Origin: Cupriavidus necator N-1
GTDB taxonomy: Bacteria > Pseudomonadota > Gammaproteobacteria > Burkholderiales > Burkholderiaceae
Assembly: GCF_000219215.1 (NCBI RefSeq)
Contig: NC_015723.1
Span: 1,488,001-1,552,000 of the forward strand
DNA: 64,000 nt
Reading direction: 5' to 3'
Each line of letters begins with the position of its first letter. The first letter of the stretch is position 1. Shown here piece by piece: positions 36,303 to 45,293 of the stretch. The translations under genes were made by a program, and so were the position numbers. Below the pieces are notes generated by a model that did no database searches, was not told where the DNA came from, and worked only from the letters and a program-made list of their open reading frames with translations.

Positions 36303-36475
36303 ACACAGCCGCTAGCCAGTTGTAACGGCAGCGCTAGAACGGCAAACTTAATGCTGGATGAAAGTACAGCCAATGAGAGCAAGACTATGCAGGATCAACG
36401 GCTACATGCTCGGAATCTGCACGTGTTAGAGCGCATCATCCGTATTAGGGCGCGTTACACATCGCCTCATAACAG

Positions 36476-36482
36476 GTTAGGC
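36476..36482 (+). other. Possible attC/attI core site (GTTAGGC)
   Basis: GTTAGGC fits the GTTRRRY core of integron recombination sites. It lies between the integrase stub and the YCII-like gene, 36 bases before the gene's start, as expected for a cassette boundary. The complementary core and folded attC arms are not clear, so this is a weak call. Confidence 0.35.
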
Positions 36483-36518
36483 CTCACAAACAGCACCGAC
36501 CTCAACCGAAGGACCGAA

Positions 36519-36860
36519 ATGACGAAATACCTTATCTCCTTTCCTGGAAAAGCGATGGAAGTCCCCGCCGAGGACTTTGCCGCCGTGGGCGAAGCTGCGC
36601 GCGAGGTCATACGCGAGGCGAAGGCTGCAGGCGTGTACGTGTTCAGTGGTGGTATCAACGAGGATGTCGCACCACTCATGGTCGCCTCAGACGGCACGGT
36701 CACAAACGAAACCTATCCCCAGACGAAGGAGTTCGACGGCGGCTTCTGTGTCCTGCAGCTCCCGTCGCGCGAAGCCGCCATCCTGTGGGCTGCGAAGATC
36801 GCCAAAGCTTGCCGCTGCTCGCAGGAACTCCGCGAGTTTGGGTATGACCCCGAGAGCTGA
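36519..36860 (+). CDS. YCII-related family protein
   Basis: 113 residues from the ATG at 36519, with GAAGGA upstream; the open frame begins much earlier but only this part is conserved. It starts MTKYLISFPGKAMEV and has a central VYVFSGGINEDVAPLM segment. GGFCVLQLPSREAAILWAAK is typical of YCII-like ferredoxin-fold proteins. Such proteins are common in integron gene cassettes and often have unknown functions; some act as regulators or small enzymes. The nearby integrase stub supports cassette origin. Confidence 0.85.
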   Translation: MTKYLISFPGKAMEVPAEDFAAVGEAAREVIREAKAAGVYVFSGGINEDVAPLMVASDGTVTNETYPQTKEFDGGFCVLQLPSREAAILWAAKIAKACRCSQELREFGYDPES

Positions 36861-37035
36861 CGGGCAGGGCCCGTACCCACTGCGATCGAAGATCGCTCTC
36901 CCGCATCTACTTTCTTTATCGCCGCGTGCGCGGCTCCGCCGATTTAGCGCTCCGCTGCCCCCACTCCGCTGCCCCCAGTCCACGGAACGGCGTATTATCG
37001 GTGGCATTCCGCCTGTGACTGCCGGAACGCCTGCG

Positions 37036-37806
37036 ATGACCAACGATCCTCACCTGTCTCCCAAGCTTCACCTGACCGCCGAGCATGGATTCGCCCTGCA
37101 TGACAGCCGACAGCCTGCTTTTCGCCGAGCATGGCACGTCCACGACTGCGGCATGCTGTTGTGGCCGCGCATGGGCAGGCTCAGGACGGTTTGGAACGAT
37201 TCGTCCGGCGAGCCAGACGCACTGCATGCCGCTTCGCTGGTGCGCGGTACCGCTGTATTGCTGCATGCGTCGACGTCGCACCTGACGGCATCCGAGCACG
37301 GCCTTCAGCAGCACGGGGAACTCTATCTGCCGCCCGATCGCCTGCCCGTGTGCCTACGGTTCGGCGCCATGCACCTGGACGCCGCGACGATCGCGATGCT
37401 TGAGGCGCTGCTCGCGCCTACGATCTCATACAACAGCGCGTCCTGGCTCGTGCGCGCCATCGTGGCGCAGATCATGACGAGCCGGCCGCTGGCGATGCCC
37501 GAAGAGCCGGCGTCCGTCGCACTGCGCATGGTCCAGCGCTTCCATGCGGCGCTCGAACGCGACATGCCCTTGCCATCGATCGATACCGTGGCCGGCGAAC
37601 TGGGCATCTCGATCCGTCATTTGCAGCGCGCCTGTCAGATCGAGTTCGGCGCGACGCCCGTGACGGTACGGCGTCGTATTCTGGCCGAGCACGCACGCAA
37701 GCTGATTGCAGGAGGCCGGTCCGCCGCCTGCGTCAGCATGGATCTTGGCTTTGCCTCCAGCGGCCATCTGCACCGGCTGCTGCGCGAGGTGCCGGCGCCG
37801 TCGTAG
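37036..37806 (+). CDS. AraC-family regulator with N-terminal cupin domain
   Basis: 256 residues from the ATG at 37036. The N-terminal sensing part has WHVHDCGMLLWPRMGR, a cupin start with His residues, and the PDRLPVCLRF region. The C-terminal DNA-binding domain has SIDTVAGELGISIRHLQRAC (first helix-turn-helix) and VSMDLGFASSGHLHRLLRE (second). The usual final arm is shortened. It is convergent with the RidA-like gene that ends 18 bases away, and it is a candidate regulator of the Bug-PhzF-RidA operon on the opposite strand. Confidence 0.9.
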   Translation: MTNDPHLSPKLHLTAEHGFALHDSRQPAFRRAWHVHDCGMLLWPRMGRLRTVWNDSSGEPDALHAASLVRGTAVLLHASTSHLTASEHGLQQHGELYLPPDRLPVCLRFGAMHLDAATIAMLEALLAPTISYNSASWLVRAIVAQIMTSRPLAMPEEPASVALRMVQRFHAALERDMPLPSIDTVAGELGISIRHLQRACQIEFGATPVTVRRRILAEHARKLIAGGRSAACVSMDLGFASSGHLHRLLREVPAPS

Positions 37807-37823
37807 CCTAGCGGCCGACGCCT

Positions 37824-38309
37824 TCAGGCCGTCATCACAATGGCGTCGACCTCAATCTCCGTCCAAGCCCGGTCCGGTAAGCTCGCCACGCCAAGCGCGC
37901 TGCGTGCCGGCAGCGGCTGACCGGGGAATGCTGCGCGCATAACCGCCGAGGCCGCATCGAGCACTGCCGCATGTCGTGTAAAGTCCGGTGCCGCGCGGAT
38001 GAAGCCACGCAAGCGAACGATCTGGATCACGCGCGACAACTCGCCATCGCAAGCCAGCCGCAGTATGGCCAGTGCATTCAGCACCGATACTTCGGCGGCA
38101 TGGCGGGCGAGTTCCAGATCATCGTCGCTCCGGCATTGGCCGGCCATGGCCACGCCGTTCCGCCGGCATACCTGACCAGCAATCGACACCCATTGCGATG
38201 TGCCGACCTGGATCGCGCAATACGGCGCATAGCTGCCACGTGGACTTGACACTTCGGGCAACGTGAATCCGGCTGCGGCAAGCCGCGCCTCGGGGAAGCT
38301 GTCCGTCAC
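37824..38309 (-). CDS. RidA-family enamine/imine deaminase-like protein
   Basis: 161 residues from the GTG at 38309, which overlaps the TGA of the PhzF gene (GTGA). Family features include YCAIQVGTSQWVSIAGQVC near the start, the central SVLNALAILRLAC helix and RSALGVASLPDRAWTEIEVD, where the Arg after PAR/RSA is the conserved catalytic Arg of the RidA family. RidA proteins hydrolyse reactive 2-aminoacrylate and related imines. It may protect or assist a pathway driven by the neighbouring PhzF-like enzyme. Confidence 0.9.
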   Translation of the reverse strand: MTDSFPEARLAAAGFTLPEVSSPRGSYAPYCAIQVGTSQWVSIAGQVCRRNGVAMAGQCRSDDDLELARHAAEVSVLNALAILRLACDGELSRVIQIVRLRGFIRAAPDFTRHAAVLDAASAVMRAAFPGQPLPARSALGVASLPDRAWTEIEVDAIVMTA

Positions 38310-39172
38310 GCATCGCTCCAAGTCACACTGCCGCTGAGCCAGCATCCATCAGGCTCGCCCGAATCCGTATGGCACGGCGCCACGAGAATTTCCGAGGGGC
38401 TGCCCATAGCATCGCCTTGCCAGACCGCGATGGAAGACACCTTTCCGTCAGGGCCAGCCAGTTCACCCGCCTGGTTCAGAAAGCCCCATAAGGCAGCCGC
38501 CGCTATGCCGGTGGCGGCATCCTCGGGATAGCCGGACGACTTTGGAAATTGCCGCGCATGGATCACGGGTCGGCCGTCCGCTTTCGATACGCCAAATGCA
38601 TAGGGATAGAGCCCGGTCGAGCCGATCGATGCGCAGAGCGACTCCATCGTCGAGAAGTCCGGTTGCAAGCTATCGAGCACCGCCACGGAAGGCAAGGCGA
38701 TGAGCGTCTTGACGCGACTCGTCGCGGCATTGGTGGCCCCATACGTACCGGCCGGAAGACCAAGTTGCGCCCCCACTCGGCCCGATGCCCCGGCGTCCAG
38801 CGCCTGGGTACGCACCGCCGGCTGCGAGACCCAAACGGATTGCTGCGCATCGTCCCAATACGCCAGCACGATGCCACTCAGCGTCTCGATGCGCACCGCC
38901 GGGGTCGTCCAGCGGCCCCATTGGCGCAACGCCCACAGCGTGCCCACGGTGGCATGGCCGCACATCTCCATCTCGTGCTGCGGAACGAAGAATCGGAAAC
39001 GCCAGTCGCAACCGATATCACTCGGCAATACAAAGGCGGACTCGTGCCCATATGCGGCAGCAACCCTTCGCATTACCGCCGCGCTCATGCCACGGGCATC
39101 GGAGACCAGCGGCACCGGATTGCCGCCTCGCCCATCGCGTACAAAGACCCGGATCAGACTGACATTACTCAC
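38306..39172 (-). CDS. PhzF-family epimerase/isomerase-like protein
   Basis: 288 residues from the GTG at 39172 with a GGGAG site; the open frame goes further upstream but overlaps the preceding gene. Visible family features: GGNPVPLVSDARG, AYGHESAFVLPS with the catalytic Glu of PhzF, FRFFVPQHEMEMCGHATVG, and GYPEDAATGIAAAAL. PhzF-like proteins isomerise small acids; most are not involved in phenazines. It overlaps the Bug gene by 8 bases and the RidA gene by 4, so the three are translated together. Confidence 0.93.
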   Translation of the reverse strand: MSNVSLIRVFVRDGRGGNPVPLVSDARGMSAAVMRRVAAAYGHESAFVLPSDIGCDWRFRFFVPQHEMEMCGHATVGTLWALRQWGRWTTPAVRIETLSGIVLAYWDDAQQSVWVSQPAVRTQALDAGASGRVGAQLGLPAGTYGATNAATSRVKTLIALPSVAVLDSLQPDFSTMESLCASIGSTGLYPYAFGVSKADGRPVIHARQFPKSSGYPEDAATGIAAAALWGFLNQAGELAGPDGKVSSIAVWQGDAMGSPSEILVAPCHTDSGEPDGCWLSGSVTWSDA

Positions 39173-40154
39173 CTGTAGCTCCCACGGAACTGGCAATCTT
39201 GCCCCAGTACGGGATGTCTGCTTGAACCGCGGCCTGCAGTGCGGCGGGTGTACCGGGGCGCGCCGCCACACCTTTGCTCGATAGATCGGCCACGACCGCA
39301 TTGTCAGAGAGCACCTTGTTCAGTGCTGCATTGAAGCGATCGACAATCGCAGCGGGCGTTCCCTTCGGAAAGGCGATGCCGTACCACAGTTGCTGCTGGA
39401 AGCCTGGCACGCCTTGGCTGGCGAACGTCGGTACATCGGGCAGCAGCGGTGTCGGAGCGGTCACGGCAATGGCGGCAATCTTGTGTGCCTTGATGTATGG
39501 CGCCAGTCCCACCGGATTGTCGAACATGATTTGCACCTGTCCACCAATCAGATCAGTGTACGCCGGCGCCGCACCGCGATACGGGACGTGAACCATCGGC
39601 ACGGCGACGAGCTTCTGAAACTGCTCGCCCATCAGGTGCGACACGGTGCCGACACCAACCGAACCGAAGCTGTGCTGCGCCTTGTCGGCCTTCAGTCTGC
39701 TGACAAGCGCCCTGGCATCCGCCACCTGCAAGGTGTTGTTGACGGCCCGCATATAGGGCGACGTGCCAATGAATCCGGCATAGGCGAAGTCCTTCGCCGG
39801 GTTGTACGTCAACTTTGGATACAGGGCGACGCTTACCGCGTGCGTGCTCGTCGTGACCACCCCGGCCGTATATCCATCGGCCGCAGCCCGCGCGACATAG
39901 GCAGACCCAAGCGTGCCGCCTGCGCCGCTGCGATTGTCGATCACGACGGGGCGGCCGAGCTCACGCTGCAACAGCGGCTGGATGGAGCGAACCACCAGAT
40001 CGGTACCGCCGCCAGCCGGAAATGGCACGACCACGGTGATCGGCTTTGATGGCCAGGTTTCCGCATACGCGGCGACGCAACTTGCTGCGGCCGCGGCCGC
40101 CAGCACTGCGCAGCGGGCCTTGCGCGTTGAAATGGACAGGATGGACATGTGCAC
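39165..40154 (-). CDS. Bug-family periplasmic substrate-binding protein (tripartite tricarboxylate transporter type)
   Basis: 329 residues. A signal peptide ends near AAYA. The family signature follows directly: WPSKPITVVVPFPAGGGTDLV. Later parts (IDNRSGAGGTLGSAYVARA, HVPYRGAAPAYTDLIGGQVQ, LWYGIAFPKGTPAAIVDRFN) are typical. These proteins bind carboxylates or other small metabolites in the periplasm; hundreds occur in Burkholderiaceae, and most lack a partner transporter. It heads the operon with PhzF- and RidA-like genes, so its ligand may be their substrate. Confidence 0.96.
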   Translation of the reverse strand: MHMSILSISTRKARCAVLAAAAAASCVAAYAETWPSKPITVVVPFPAGGGTDLVVRSIQPLLQRELGRPVVIDNRSGAGGTLGSAYVARAAADGYTAGVVTTSTHAVSVALYPKLTYNPAKDFAYAGFIGTSPYMRAVNNTLQVADARALVSRLKADKAQHSFGSVGVGTVSHLMGEQFQKLVAVPMVHVPYRGAAPAYTDLIGGQVQIMFDNPVGLAPYIKAHKIAAIAVTAPTPLLPDVPTFASQGVPGFQQQLWYGIAFPKGTPAAIVDRFNAALNKVLSDNAVVADLSSKGVAARPGTPAALQAAVQADIPYWGKIASSVGATGE

Positions 40155-40403
40155 TCCGCTTGTTGGAATGCATGGAGTCTACGAACGTGTCGGGCGGGCT
40201 ACGAACCGGAATGCGACGTTCAGCCATCCGAAATGCGCATGCGCCGGGGGCTTGGAATGACGACCGGCGGTTGCCGGCCAGTAGCGTTCAATCGGCGCAC
40301 GATCGGGAAAATCGAGGCCGGCAAGGAAGGACTCGTCGGAGAGATCGGCTACATTGGCGTAATTGCACCGGGGACGAGTGCCATCACCAGATTTGAGTCC
40401 ACC
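40155..40403. other. Intergenic region upstream of the Bug operon
   Basis: It should hold the promoter of the minus-strand Bug-PhzF-RidA operon. The 16-mer CGGCGGTTGCCGGCCA (40265-40280), also at 27518-27533, is a shared string that hints at old dispersed repeats. Confidence 0.35.
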
Positions 40404-40586
40404 ATGAGTACTGCCGCACCTCAAGCCCACGCCTTCTATCGCGAAGTCGCAAATTCGGGCGTGGTCTGGTCTATCCGCGACGACGACGGTTTTCCGGCGC
40501 CCTTCGGTTACGACGGAAGGCGCGGGGTCGGAAAGCGCCGGTCGCCCCCCCCTCAACTTACGTCCCTCAGAATGAGGCAGAGTTAG
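40404..40586 (+). pseudogene. N-terminal remnant of a DUF2750 protein
   Basis: The frame reads MSTAAPQAHAFYREVANSG then VVWSIRDDDGFPAP, a clear DUF2750 start. After residue 35 the sequence becomes low-complexity (RRGVGKRRSPPPQL) and ends early, so a frameshift or truncation has removed the rest. The open frame is continuous upstream without a good start. It is not expected to be functional. Confidence 0.55.
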
Positions 40587-40611
40587 CCGCATGCATGACC
40601 GATACACGCGC

Positions 40612-41238
40612 TCATGTCGGTTTGATCATGTCACGCGCGTATGCGAGCCCCGTGCCATACCCACCACCATGCTCAACCACGATCGAGCGAGCCTTCTCAT
40701 ATGTGTCATGACGCGTCCAGTCTCTCTGAAATTCGAGAAGGAGTTGGAGCCAGGATGTCATGACTGCGCCAGCGGAAGCCATCCGTCGCAACGCAAGGTC
40801 ATGGCTTGTTGGTGTCAGTCCACCGCAAGCATCGGCAACCACGTAGACTTGATATCCCTCGGACAGCGCTGAAAGAACCGGGAAGCTCACGCAGGCCTCC
40901 GTCAGCATGCCCGCGATGATCAGCGTACGCTTTCCGGTAGCCGTAATCGCGTCGCGGACCGCATCGTCTTCCCAAAGGTTCATGTTGCGGCGTTCAATCG
41001 GCGTGACGTTTGGCAGCACTTCCCGAAAAGCCGGCATCAATGGGCCGCTGTAGACCTTCGAGGCCGAAGTGGAGACCACAACCGGCAAGTCAAAGGCGAC
41101 CGCCGTCTTCGCGACCGCAAGGCCATTACTGCGCAGAATCTGGGGGTCCTGAGAACCCGCGGCGAACGCAAGGCCCGCCTGTTCATCAACGAGGATCAAT
41201 GCACAATCCGCGGGTTCGAGCAACGGTAGTTTGGACAT
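40612..41238 (-). CDS. Isochorismatase-fold hydrolase (YcaC-like), copy A
   Basis: 208 residues from the ATG at 41238 with an AGGAGA site; an in-frame ATG at 41256 overlaps that site. Features: ADCALILVDEQAGLAFA with the catalytic Asp, IERRNMNLWEDDAVRDAI, and GMLTEACVSFPVLSALSEGY, which contains the catalytic Cys. These match the YcaC-type subgroup of cysteine hydrolases, which act on amides or isochorismate-like compounds; the substrate is unknown. It lies 137 bases downstream of its paralogue at 41376, on the same strand. Confidence 0.92.
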   Translation of the reverse strand: MSKLPLLEPADCALILVDEQAGLAFAAGSQDPQILRSNGLAVAKTAVAFDLPVVVSTSASKVYSGPLMPAFREVLPNVTPIERRNMNLWEDDAVRDAITATGKRTLIIAGMLTEACVSFPVLSALSEGYQVYVVADACGGLTPTSHDLALRRMASAGAVMTSWLQLLLEFQRDWTRHDTYEKARSIVVEHGGGYGTGLAYARDMIKPT

Positions 41239-41375
41239 GGGAGTTCTCCTGTTCATTTGAGACCGCGATCTTGCTTCAAGCCGCGGTCTGAGTCAGTCGG
41301 GATTGAAGTAGGCAGTTGGCCCCGTTTCTGAAATGACTGGACGTCCTATGGAACGTCCAGCCCGCGAATGCAGAA

Positions 41376-42074
41376 TTACCGCTCGATCACCTGTGCATGG
41401 ACCGGAGCCAGCGATTCGTGCTTCGTGGCGGTGCGCTGCTCGGCCTTGTGGACCATGGTGTAGGCGTAGTCCACGCCCATGCCGTAGGCACCCGAGTGTT
41501 CCTTGGCCACCTTCATTACCGCGTCGTACGTGTCGCGGTTCTTCCAGTCGCGCTGCCATTCAAGCAGCACCTGCTGCCAGGTCACCGGCACCACGCCGGC
41601 CTGCACCATGCGCTGCATCGCGTAGTCGTGCGCTTCCTTGGTGGTGCCGCCCGAGGCGTCGGCCACCATGTAGATCTCGTAGTTGCCTTCGAGCATCGCG
41701 CAGAGCGCGAACGTGGTGTTGCAGACCTCGGTCCACAGGCCGGCGACAATCACCTTCTTGCGGCCGTTGGCGGCCAGCGCGTCGCGCACCTTCTGGTCGT
41801 CCCACGAGTTCATCGAGGTGCGTTCGAGCGTCTGCTTACCCGGGAACACGTCGAGCAGTTCGGGGTAGGTATAGCCCGAGAACGAGTCAGACTCGACCGT
41901 GGTAATGGTGGTCGGGATGTCGAAGATCTTGGCCGCCTTGGCCAGGCCGACCACGTTGTTCTTCATGGTCTGGCGGTCCATCGACTGCACGCCAAAGGCC
42001 ATCTGGGGCTGATGGTCGATGAAGATAATCTGGCTGTTGTGCGGGGTCAGGACTTCCAGTTTGGCGTTCGACAT
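41376..42074 (-). CDS. Isochorismatase-fold hydrolase (YcaC-like), copy B
   Basis: 232 residues from the ATG at 42074 with GGAGAAC just upstream; an in-frame ATG at 42101 lacks this. Features: NSQIIFIDHQPQMAFGVQS with the catalytic Asp, LERTSMNSWDDQKVRDALA, and VAGLWTEVCNTTFALCAMLE with the catalytic Cys. It resembles YcaC-type enzymes more fully than copy A. The first gene of this pair; an inverted repeat at 42219-42235 lies about 145 bases upstream. Confidence 0.94.
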   Translation of the reverse strand: MSNAKLEVLTPHNSQIIFIDHQPQMAFGVQSMDRQTMKNNVVGLAKAAKIFDIPTTITTVESDSFSGYTYPELLDVFPGKQTLERTSMNSWDDQKVRDALAANGRKKVIVAGLWTEVCNTTFALCAMLEGNYEIYMVADASGGTTKEAHDYAMQRMVQAGVVPVTWQQVLLEWQRDWKNRDTYDAVMKVAKEHSGAYGMGVDYAYTMVHKAEQRTATKHESLAPVHAQVIER

Positions 42075-42218
42075 AATGTTCTCCGGTATATGTTGATTCA
42101 ATGATTTTGAGCTTCTGGCTGCCGGCGCTGCTTTCGCTCTGTTGCGTTGTAGCGTCGTCCATGTGCAGAACTATAGCGGCGATAGCTTTGCTCAAAGTGA
42201 TCCATTCGCTGACATGTT

Positions 42219-42235
42219 ATTCAAATATTTTGAAT
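42219..42235. promoter_or_regulatory. Candidate operator: ATTCAAA-TAT-TTTGAAT inverted repeat
   Basis: Perfect 7-bp arms separated by 3 bases, in an AT-rich spot of otherwise GC-rich sequence. It lies between the minus-strand hydrolase pair and the plus-strand efflux gene. A partial half-site (TTCAATGATTTTGA) occurs near 42095. The form suits a dimeric regulator; none is encoded beside it. Confidence 0.45.
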
Positions 42236-42411
42236 TTTTGAGATTCACCAAACGGTAACTCCGGAGGTGCAGCGAGGGATGCGACTCGGGAAGTGCCAAC
42301 CGGGCACGGGTCGACCTATGGCGCTTCCCGGCCCAGTCGCCAAGGGCAACTCTCGGGTAGGCCGCGCTCCCTTTACTATGCTAGTCACCATCGACCGGCA
42401 CGGGAGCGAGC

Positions 42412-44028
42412 TTGGATAACCCGGATCTTCTCGATAGCGACCAAATGACCGCGCACGTCGTCGCTGCCCAAGCGAGCCCGTGCGACGAACTCGTCATCCG
42501 CACGCAGCCCACCGCGGTCGACCGCCCGTGCCGGCGCAAGCGTCTGGCACTCGCCGCGACGATCCTCGGCTCAAGCATGGCGTTCATCGACGGCTCCGCC
42601 CTCAATGTCGCGCTACCCGCCATTCAGAGCGAACTCGGCACGAGCGTCGCTGCAATGCAGTGGATCGTTAACGCCTACCTGCTCTTTCTCGGGTCCCTCG
42701 TGCTGGTGGGCGGATCGATGGGCGACAAGCTCGGCCGCCGCACGGTGTTCATCGCGGGGATCGGGGTCTTCACGCTGGCGTCGGCCGCTTGCGGGTTCGC
42801 GCCGGACGCGAATTCGCTGATCGCCGCGCGCGCAGTGCAGGGCATTGGCGCAGCACTGTTCGTACCCAGTAGTCTCGCGATCATCGGCGCCGTGTACGAA
42901 GGAGAAGCGCGCGGACGGGCAATCGGCACCTGGGCGGCCGTCGGGGCGATCACGTCCGCGGTGGCGCCGGTGGCGGGCGGCTGGCTCGTCGACGTGTTGT
43001 CCTGGCGCGCGATATTCTTCCTCAACGTCCCGCTTGCAGCGGTGACGATCGCGCTCGCGATTTCGTCGGTGCCGAACAGCCACAAGCTCGATGCGCCTCA
43101 ACGGTTGGACTGGCCCGGCGCGCTTAGCGTCGCAGCGGGGCTCGCTGCCCTCACTTACGGTCTGACCAAGGCGTCTGCGCGCGGTTTCGCGGATCCGCTT
43201 GTACTGTGCGCGATCGGCACCGGCGCGTTCGTGCTGGTCGCATTCGTGATGATCGAAGCGAACAGCCGTCACCCCATGATGCCGCTCGACGTGTTCCGCT
43301 CACGCGATTTCACCGGCGCCAACCTCGTCACACTGCTGCTCTACTTCGGCCTGAGCGGCGCACTGTTCTTCCTGCCGTTCACGCTGATCCGCGCACATGC
43401 CTACACCGCAACCGAAGCGGGCGCGGCGCTGCTGCCGGTGCCGGTCATCATCGGCTTGTTGTCGCGCTTCACCGGCGGCCTGACGAGCCGCTTCGGTTCA
43501 CGGATCCTGTTGAGCGCTGGCCCGAGTGTCGCCGGAATCGGGTTCGTGATGCTGGCGTTGCCGTTCGTGCGCGGCAGCTATTGGGCCGGATTTTTCCCTG
43601 CGCTCAGCGTGCTCGGGCTTGGCATGACGATCACCGTCGCGCCGCTCACGACGATTGTGATGGACTCCGTGCCGGCTGACCACGCAGGCGTTGCGTCCGG
43701 CATCAACAATGCGGTTGCACGTGTGGCGAGCCTGCTGGCGATTGCGGTGCTGGGCATCGTGTTCGTGTGGTCGCACCAAGCGGCGCTGTCGGCGCAGCTC
43801 GATGAACTGGACGTTCCCAGGGACGCACGCCGGACCGGGCAGTTGCTGGAGCCTGGCGCGCAAGCCGGGGTGGCAGAGGGCGATGCCCATTTGCCGACTC
43901 AGACACCCGTGGCGCTGGCAGAAGCCGAAGCTATCACCGACGCGCTGCGCGCCGTTGCGCTGGTGTCCGCTGTGTGCGCGTTCGCCGGAGCGGGTCTCGC
44001 GGTGGCGACCATCCAACCCCGCAGGTGA
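42412..44028 (+). CDS. DHA2-family (14-helix) MFS drug exporter
   Basis: 538 residues from a TTG start with a GGGAG site; an ATG at 42445 is an alternative. Helix 1 has the antiporter motif GSSMAFIDGSALNVALPAI. Loop 2-3 has GGSMGDKLGRRTVF, and ARAVQGIGAALFVPSSLAII is motif B. Around 14 helices indicate the EmrB/QacA group, using the proton gradient to expel hydrophobic compounds. It stands alone; no membrane-fusion partner (EmrA-type) adjoins it. The C-terminal extension of about 40 residues is charged and Pro-rich. Confidence 0.93.
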   Translation: MDNPDLLDSDQMTAHVVAAQASPCDELVIRTQPTAVDRPCRRKRLALAATILGSSMAFIDGSALNVALPAIQSELGTSVAAMQWIVNAYLLFLGSLVLVGGSMGDKLGRRTVFIAGIGVFTLASAACGFAPDANSLIAARAVQGIGAALFVPSSLAIIGAVYEGEARGRAIGTWAAVGAITSAVAPVAGGWLVDVLSWRAIFFLNVPLAAVTIALAISSVPNSHKLDAPQRLDWPGALSVAAGLAALTYGLTKASARGFADPLVLCAIGTGAFVLVAFVMIEANSRHPMMPLDVFRSRDFTGANLVTLLLYFGLSGALFFLPFTLIRAHAYTATEAGAALLPVPVIIGLLSRFTGGLTSRFGSRILLSAGPSVAGIGFVMLALPFVRGSYWAGFFPALSVLGLGMTITVAPLTTIVMDSVPADHAGVASGINNAVARVASLLAIAVLGIVFVWSHQAALSAQLDELDVPRDARRTGQLLEPGAQAGVAEGDAHLPTQTPVALAEAEAITDALRAVALVSAVCAFAGAGLAVATIQPRR

Positions 44029-44183
44029 TATGCCTCGTGTCTCCGGACGCGTCCGTTGCCTGTCGGCGCCCTCCCCGCGGCGAAGGCAGATGGGTCAAGA
44101 AACCGGGGAATGTCGTGCCGCTGGCGCCATTTCTGGCGTCGCAGCCGGATGCCAGTCCAGGCGCAGGAGCAGCCGGTCGCCGC

Positions 44184-44507
44184 TTACAGCGGCCCGGGCA
44201 GCGTCTTCAGGCCGATCCAGAGCACCACGATGACAACATTGACCGGTACGCAGAGCGCGCCGGGCACGTAGAAGAGCGCGGACAGCGCAGGCGCGGACAG
44301 CACCAGTTCCACCACGCTACCCAGCCCATAGCAACAGACACCGCACCAGAGCCAGCGCCGCATGTACGTTAGCAGCCAATGCGCGCGCGCCTTGTTGAAA
44401 TGCCAGGCGAGGGCTCGTTCAGCGCGGTTGCCCTGGCTGGCGTCCCGGTACAGCCAACCGAAGAAAAAGTAGCGGTACAGCAGGGCGCGAAAGGTCTGCT
44501 CTTGCAT
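44184..44507 (-). CDS. Small membrane protein, function unknown
   Basis: 107 residues from the ATG at 44507, preceded by AAAGGAG. The N-terminal half is basic and aromatic (QTFRALLYRYFFFGWLYRD, then RALAWHFNKARAHWLL), and the C-terminal half has two hydrophobic segments (YGLGSVVELVLSAPALSALF and VNVVIVVLWIGLKTL). It is probably an inner-membrane protein with a cytoplasmic N-terminus. I do not recognise the family. It is convergent with the DHA2 exporter gene. Confidence 0.75.
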   Translation of the reverse strand: MQEQTFRALLYRYFFFGWLYRDASQGNRAERALAWHFNKARAHWLLTYMRRWLWCGVCCYGLGSVVELVLSAPALSALFYVPGALCVPVNVVIVVLWIGLKTLPGPL

Positions 44508-45293
44508 GATCACTCCTTTGGCCGCTGCCAGCCTGTGGAGTGTAAAAGTCATTCAAGCCCACAGCGCAGGCCGGATGCCAGCGGCGCAGGCCAATTTCCG
44601 TTCTGTTCAATGTCATTGGTAGAAACGCCCGGCACGGAAGTCAAGCGTGACGGGAATCGCTGCCGGCACAGGACGGTCACGTGGTGGCACTGCTGCGCCG
44701 CAGCGCAAATGGGCAAGCGCACTGGAACCCGGCCAGCCATTTGGCCTGACTCGGCAGACGATGCGGTTGCGCCGACTCTCTTGCCTGGGATCACGGCAGC
44801 AAGACAGCGATGACTCGGATGGAGGGCCCCCTGGGGCATAAGCTGCCCGCGCCGAACGGGATTTTCCCCTATTTGGAGTAATGGGCTGGTCGTGCTACGC
44901 TCCTCAGCGAGCGATACCCGTCCTGACGTCGTGCCCCGGTGGGGCCGCGCATCTGCAGGGCAATCCGCAGGGCGTTTCGGGCTCATTCTCATCGCTTATC
45001 CAAATTTATCTGCATTCGAACCTGAGCGGCATTTCTCCGCTCGTGGAGCCGTGCGCGCGGGAAACCGGCACGGATGACGTCGCGTCGTGACCGGCGACGC
45101 AACTTCATTTGTGGTTGGTCATCCTCTTGCGCGTGCGCCTCAGGGACGTACCGGACGGGGCATCTCCGTGATCGATCGCGATCCGGGCGCCCCGGGGATA
45201 CGTGCGCCCAAATGACGCCGCGGGTCTCGAATGCGATCGCCCCCACTCCTGGCAGCAGGGATGGGCGGAAGAAGAAATGACGATGAGACCACG
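44508..45293. other. Intergenic region upstream of the formate dehydrogenase operon
   Basis: About 790 bases with no supported gene; the frame on the minus strand over 44549-44992 is a GC artefact. It should contain the promoter of the fdo operon. No SECIS-like need exists because the alpha subunit uses Cys. I cannot assign a regulator site. Confidence 0.4.

Noticed and set aside
44549..44992. A 147-codon minus-strand frame upstream of the fdo operon
   Set aside because: No ribosome site, no domain, low-complexity composition.
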